A DNA stretch of 64,000 nt from Embiotoca jacksoni (lineage: Eukaryota; Chordata; Actinopteri; Embiotocidae), in the NCBI GenBank assembly GCA_022577435.1, contig JAKOON010000056.1, positions 925,415 to 989,414 on the forward strand. The letters run 5' to 3'. Numbering within the stretch: the stretch's first letter is position 1; each line of letters begins with the position of its first letter. A program made the position numbers and the translations under genes. This document shows positions 60,597 through 64,000 of this stretch, one piece after another. The notes below the pieces were generated by a model. It saw nothing but the letters and a program-made list of their open reading frames with translations, had not been told where the DNA came from and ran no database searches.

Positions 60597-61590
60597 ACGA
60601 TGGTGTGAAACTAAAATCGTGTCACACTTGCGTGAACATGTAATTTCCACCCAGAGATTCAACGTCACCCCGCAGGAGGCCTTTTTTTTTTAATATAAAG
60701 TGTACAGACATAAATCACCTCTCAGAAGTGTCGAATTCAAACAGGCACAAAAAAAAAAAAAAGGATCGGAGACCTTCAAAAGGAAGAGAAATGAGGAGAA
60801 GGCAGCAGGTATGAAAAAGATAGATTTATTTAATGACAAATTAAAACAGAAAAAAAAAAAAAAAAAAAAAAAGACTCGAGGGAGAGCAGCAACATTACTG
60901 AGACTCCACATGAAGAGAAAGGGAGAGATGATTGGCTTGACCTCCCTCCCTCCTCGCAGACAAAAAAAATAAAATAACGGGGAGGTGTGGGGGAAGGGGG
61001 GGGAGGAGGGGGGGAGACTTACCACACAAAGAAGAGGACAGAGACAAAGAGACGAAAACAACCCGACTGGAGGAGAGAGGAAAATAACTAAAAAAATAAA
61101 ACCTTCAGAAGAACGACAACAACTTGCTTTTTAACTACAAACACTGAAGTTTAGCCACAAGTTTTACAACTGCCTTTTAATTTTTGTTTTTAAAATTTAA
61201 TACAAAAAATGATAATTATGATAATCTCCATTTAATAATAACAATAGCAACATTGTAACTGTAAGAAACTGTCCCTCGTTCCCGGTTGGGCGATCAGTCA
61301 TCAATCAGTGGTTGAAGCCCGGCAGAGCACAAACCAATGGAGAGCAAGGGGGGGAGGGGGGAGAGGGGGGGGGCGTCCATCTCACACACACACAAACAAA
61401 CAAACAAACATCAGGGAGTTCTTCTCTCTTGTCATACAAAAAACAAACAAACTAAAATAATGAAAAAGAAACAACAGACGAAAAGAAATAAACTCCGAAA
61501 ACAAAACGTCTCATCTGAAATGCAGCGTTTGTTTTTCTTCTTCAAAAACAGGACTCGTTCTGCTCCGTCGAGTCGTCCGCCGTTTACACC

Positions 61591-61596
<6 letters not shown>

Positions 61597-61660
<64 letters not shown>

Positions 61661-61720
61661 GCCTGCAATGCAAGCAGGCCGTGTGTGTGTGTGTGTTGTG
61701 TGTTGTGTGTGTGTGTGTGT
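61597..61720. repeat. (CA)n - GGCCTGC/GCAGGCC - (GT)n inverted repeat
   Basis: CA run 61597-61658, GGCCTGC 61660-61666, 7-base loop, GCAGGCC 61674-61680, GT run from 61681. It can fold as one long hairpin within the probable siah1 3' UTR. Confidence 0.85.
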
Positions 61721-62369
61721 TGGCTGAGGGGCGGAGCCTCTCGGAGATCCGACCCAGCGACGGAGCATGTGGAGGTCGGCGGTGACGGGACAGAGCCGGG
61801 GGGTGGGTGGGGGGGAGATGGGGTGGGAGGAGGTGCTACAGCCGTCCGTGTCAGTGGGCGACGGCGTTCGATCTCCGGTGAAGATAAACCTTGTTTTTTT
61901 AATGTTTTTTTTTAATGGACTCGTAAATAGCAGCCGTGGTCGGAGCATCCGCGTGTCGGCAGCGCGGGAACCGTTGGATCCGGGGGAGGAGGTGTGGGGG
62001 GGGGGGGGGGTGTTAACGAACAAGGAGGAGGAACAGCTAGACAGCTTCCTAGCAACTGACCGGGAGTCCCGTGTCCAATCGTAAGTCTTCCTCAGGAGCT
62101 GCTGACGAGGTCTGAGCACAACTGAGGAGAGCAGACGGAGGAGAAACACTAACATGAAGAGCGGTGGTGGTGGTGGTGGGGGGGGGGGGGGTGGACTTGT
62201 GTCCAGGAGACAAGAGTTTGACAAAGCGACTTTAAACAGCTTTCAGTTTGTGACCAGTAGAGGTCGAGACGGCGTCTCACGTGTTTATGTGTTTTTTTAG
62301 AAGTCTATAACCATCACTACAGTTACGTCCTGGTGTTTATGCATTCCTCCATCATTCCTCCATCATCCA

Positions 62370-62443
62370 TCACTCACTCATCCATCCATCCATCCATCCA
62401 TCCATCCCTCACTCACTCACTCATCCATCCATCCATCCATCTC
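62370..62443. repeat. (CATC)n / (CACT)n arrays
   Basis: Alternating ATCC and CACT short arrays in the probable siah1 3' UTR. Confidence 0.9.
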
Positions 62444-62645
62444 ACCCCCTGGGCCTCTGCGGCTGCCCGTCGGACAGTCCAGTTCCACATCAAGGGGTGA
62501 GGCAGAGAGGGGGCGGGGCCGGGGGGGGGTGGGCGCTGTGAGGTCACAACTGATTTGACCCACCCACCCCCCCCTCTGAAAAAAAATGCCCCCCCCCCTC
62601 CTTGAAACAATCTGTAACTTCTTTGACCCTTCTCTGTTGAAGTCC

Positions 62646-63017
62646 TTAGCACATGGAGATGGTGACGTTGATGCCCAGGTTGCCGTTCTCGGCGAACAGC
62701 TGTGCGATGGACGTGTCGAACACCAGGCAGTCGCTGTTCATGATCGCCGTGGCGATGCCCTCGTGGATGGAGCGCGGCGTGGCCTCCCAGGTGAGCCGGC
62801 GCCGGTGGCCGTTCAGCTCCAGCCGGTAGGCGAAGTTCTCCGCCTGCTTGCGGGTTCCTATGAGCTGCACGATGGCGAAGAACTGCTGGTGGCCGTCGTA
62901 CTTCTCCTGCTTCTCCAGAACCAGCATGAAGTGGAAGCCGAAGCACGACTGCATCATCACCCAGTCCACGGCGCCGGGCAGGTTGATGTCCGTGGCCAGG
63001 AACACGATGTCCTCCCC
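62646..63017 (-). CDS. siah1: siah1 last coding exon (substrate-binding domain)
   Basis: Acceptor (minus strand) TGTGTGTCCAG then GGG GAG GAC; 123 codons plus TAA (62648-62646). The protein appears essentially identical to the vertebrate SIAH1 sequence I remember, as expected for this very conserved domain. Confidence 0.97.
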   Translation of the reverse strand, partial: GEDIVFLATDINLPGAVDWVMMQSCFGFHFMLVLEKQEKYDGHQQFFAIVQLIGTRKQAENFAYRLELNGHRRRLTWEATPRSIHEGIATAIMNSDCLVFDTSIAQLFAENGNLGINVTISMC

Positions 63018-64000
63018 CTGGACACACACAGGTTCACTCATCACGGCTCCTGGACGTCTAAATAATGACTTTAAACTTGAAGATAGTTGAAGAGCATCTG
63101 CAGCTACTTTAACATTAAAACCAATGAAGAAGGAACAGTGTTGTCAGGAGCTGCAGTTCCAGAACATCTTGTGCAGAAGTCTGTTGGTCTTATTTTATTA
63201 TGAGGAGAGTTCCAGCGTTTATTCAGAGACTCACGAGATCTATTTAAAAAAAGTAGAAGGTCTAAATCAAAGCAGCAGAGGACGAGATGTTCAGGACTCA
63301 CTGGGTGAGGCTGCAAAACACACACTGGATCCCACGATGCAACTTGATGGCTGTTTTTTTATAAGTCTCCCAAAACTGGTAAATCCCCAGTTTAAAACTC
63401 CCTATTTGTAGTTTATAGTCATACATTTAAGCAATAAACAAAAGACTTTTTCTTCCTCATAACAAACTGACTACGACATATAAAATAAAGATAATGTTCT
63501 CCCTCATGTTCTCATTCATGGCCATGGTGCTCTAAATTCAAAAGAGATAAAAGCTTCTTTTTGCAGATTAAAATGAATTATTTGAAACAAATTTTTAAGT
63601 CTGACTGCAGCAGATCGTCTGAAGTGTTTTTCCCCGTGTGGTCCAGCAGAGGGCGCTCTCCTAAAATTCAGCCCTCCACTCAAATTCATTTATGAAAGAA
63701 AGAAAGAAAGAAAGAAAGAAAGAAGTTTATATAATTGCCTTTTTTTTTTTTAAATGATTAGTAACTAATACTTGTATAAATTCCTTTTTACATCTCTAGA
63801 TTCATGCACATGAAGTTTGGAGGAGCCGAGGACCTGCAGTCGGAGGTCGGAGGCTCACCTGCAGCGTGGTGATGGACTTGTGCTGGTGCATCAGGTGCGG
63901 CATCACGGCGTCCAGCGAGCCCTGCCACTTGCAGGAGGCTCCGGGACACGGGCACGAGTACGGCCGGAACTCGCACAGCTCTTCGTGCTCCGTCTTGTCG
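62646..64000 (-). CDS. siah1: SIAH1 E3 ubiquitin-protein ligase, C-terminal part (gene continues past right edge)
   Basis: Gene-level entry on the minus strand: exon 64000-63859 (edge-truncated), intron 63858-63018, last exon 63017-62646. Encodes 47 codons of the SIAH-type zinc-finger region (HEELCEFRPYSCPCPGASCK and HLMHQH) followed by the 123-residue substrate-binding, TRAF-like domain starting GEDIVFLATDINLPGAVDW and ending NLGINVTISMC. GFHFML, HEGIATAIMNSD and the MC end fit SIAH1 rather than SIAH2. The N-terminal RING is outside the window. Family role: dimeric RING ligase that marks substrates for proteasomal degradation. Tail-to-tail placement with lonp2 agrees with the human locus as I recall it. 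Confidence 0.97.
63018..63858 (-). other. siah1: siah1 intron
   Basis: Intron between the last two coding exons, GT-AG on the minus strand. Contains a (GAAA)n at 63697-63724 and the CTCF-like motif at 63643. Confidence 0.9.
63643..63657 (+). promoter_or_regulatory. CTCF-like motif in siah1 intron
   Basis: CCAGCAGAGGGCGCT is an exact match to the degenerate CTCF consensus CCASYAGRKGGCRS, in the same orientation as the motif at 57974. It lies in the intron between the last two siah1 coding exons. Confidence 0.4.
63859..64000 (-). CDS. siah1: siah1 penultimate exon, partial (zinc-finger region)
   Basis: Donor (minus strand) CTGCAG|GTGAGC at 63859/63858. 142 bases lie in the window, one base plus 47 codons, from DKTEHEELCEF to HKSITTLQ. 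The zinc-binding Cys and His residues are present. The exon continues beyond base 64000. Confidence 0.96.

Larger units (their letters stand above)
60825..62645 (-). other. siah1: probable siah1 3' UTR, repeat-rich
   Basis: Read on the minus strand after the siah1 TAA: G-runs at 62559-62598, CATC and CACT arrays (62370-62440), a CA/GT hairpin (61597-61720) and poly-purine tracts. TTTATT at 60825-60830 is AATAAA on the minus strand and could be the polyadenylation signal. The extent is inferred. Confidence 0.35.

Noticed and set aside
62413..63065. Plus-strand and alternate minus frames over the siah1 last exon
   Set aside because: Shadows of the highly conserved siah1 coding exon.

Overview
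The window is nuclear genomic DNA from a teleost fish, probably a percomorph. The signs are compact vertebrate genes with GT-AG introns, very many long (TG)n/(CA)n tracts, tRNA-like SINEs and several interspersed repeats typical of fish genomes. There is no bacterial or organellar gene structure. Most long open frames are produced by microsatellites or minisatellites and are not genes.

Three protein-coding genes can be supported. (1) il34 (interleukin-34), plus strand, 7 coding exons from 11948 to 34426, with an intron 1 of about 13.1 kb. The joined reading frame is 215 codons, with a signal peptide and the family cysteine pattern. (2) lonp2 (peroxisomal Lon protease), plus strand, 17 coding exons from 38751 to 56467. 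Every junction keeps phase and gives 841 codons with the LON N-domain, AAA+ module, Ser/Lys protease and a C-terminal SKL peroxisomal signal. (3) siah1 (SIAH E3 ubiquitin ligase), minus strand: the last two coding exons (62646-63017 and 63859-64000) are present and the rest lies beyond the right edge. lonp2 and siah1 are tail to tail, as I recall them on human chromosome 16q12.1; IL34 in human lies elsewhere on 16q.

Layout: 1-11.9 kb holds no certain coding sequence, but has CpG-rich patches and two exon-like segments (2511-2629, and a donor at 6025) that could be 5' noncoding exons of il34. It also holds a 23-copy 12-bp minisatellite and long TG and TCTA arrays. 11.9-34.4 kb is il34, its introns filled with old fish repeats, including a retroposon nested in another repeat with a 9-bp target duplication. 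34.4-38.6 kb is intergenic. 38.6-56.5 kb is lonp2, with an ETS-motif CpG promoter, a 12-copy ~69-bp minisatellite in intron 1, TG or CACT tracts beside five 3' splice sites, and a 295-bp inverted repeat pair (4 mismatches) bracketing exons 13-14. 56.5-62.6 kb is the lonp2/siah1 intergenic space and siah1 3' UTR, with a possible extra promoter plus ATG exon at 58.1 kb, a palindromic MITE and a CA/GT hairpin.

The three genes do not form a functional pathway: il34 is a secreted myeloid cytokine, lonp2 works in the peroxisome matrix and siah1 in ubiquitin signalling. Coordinates were read by eye; protein identifications rest on remembered family sequences, not on searches.
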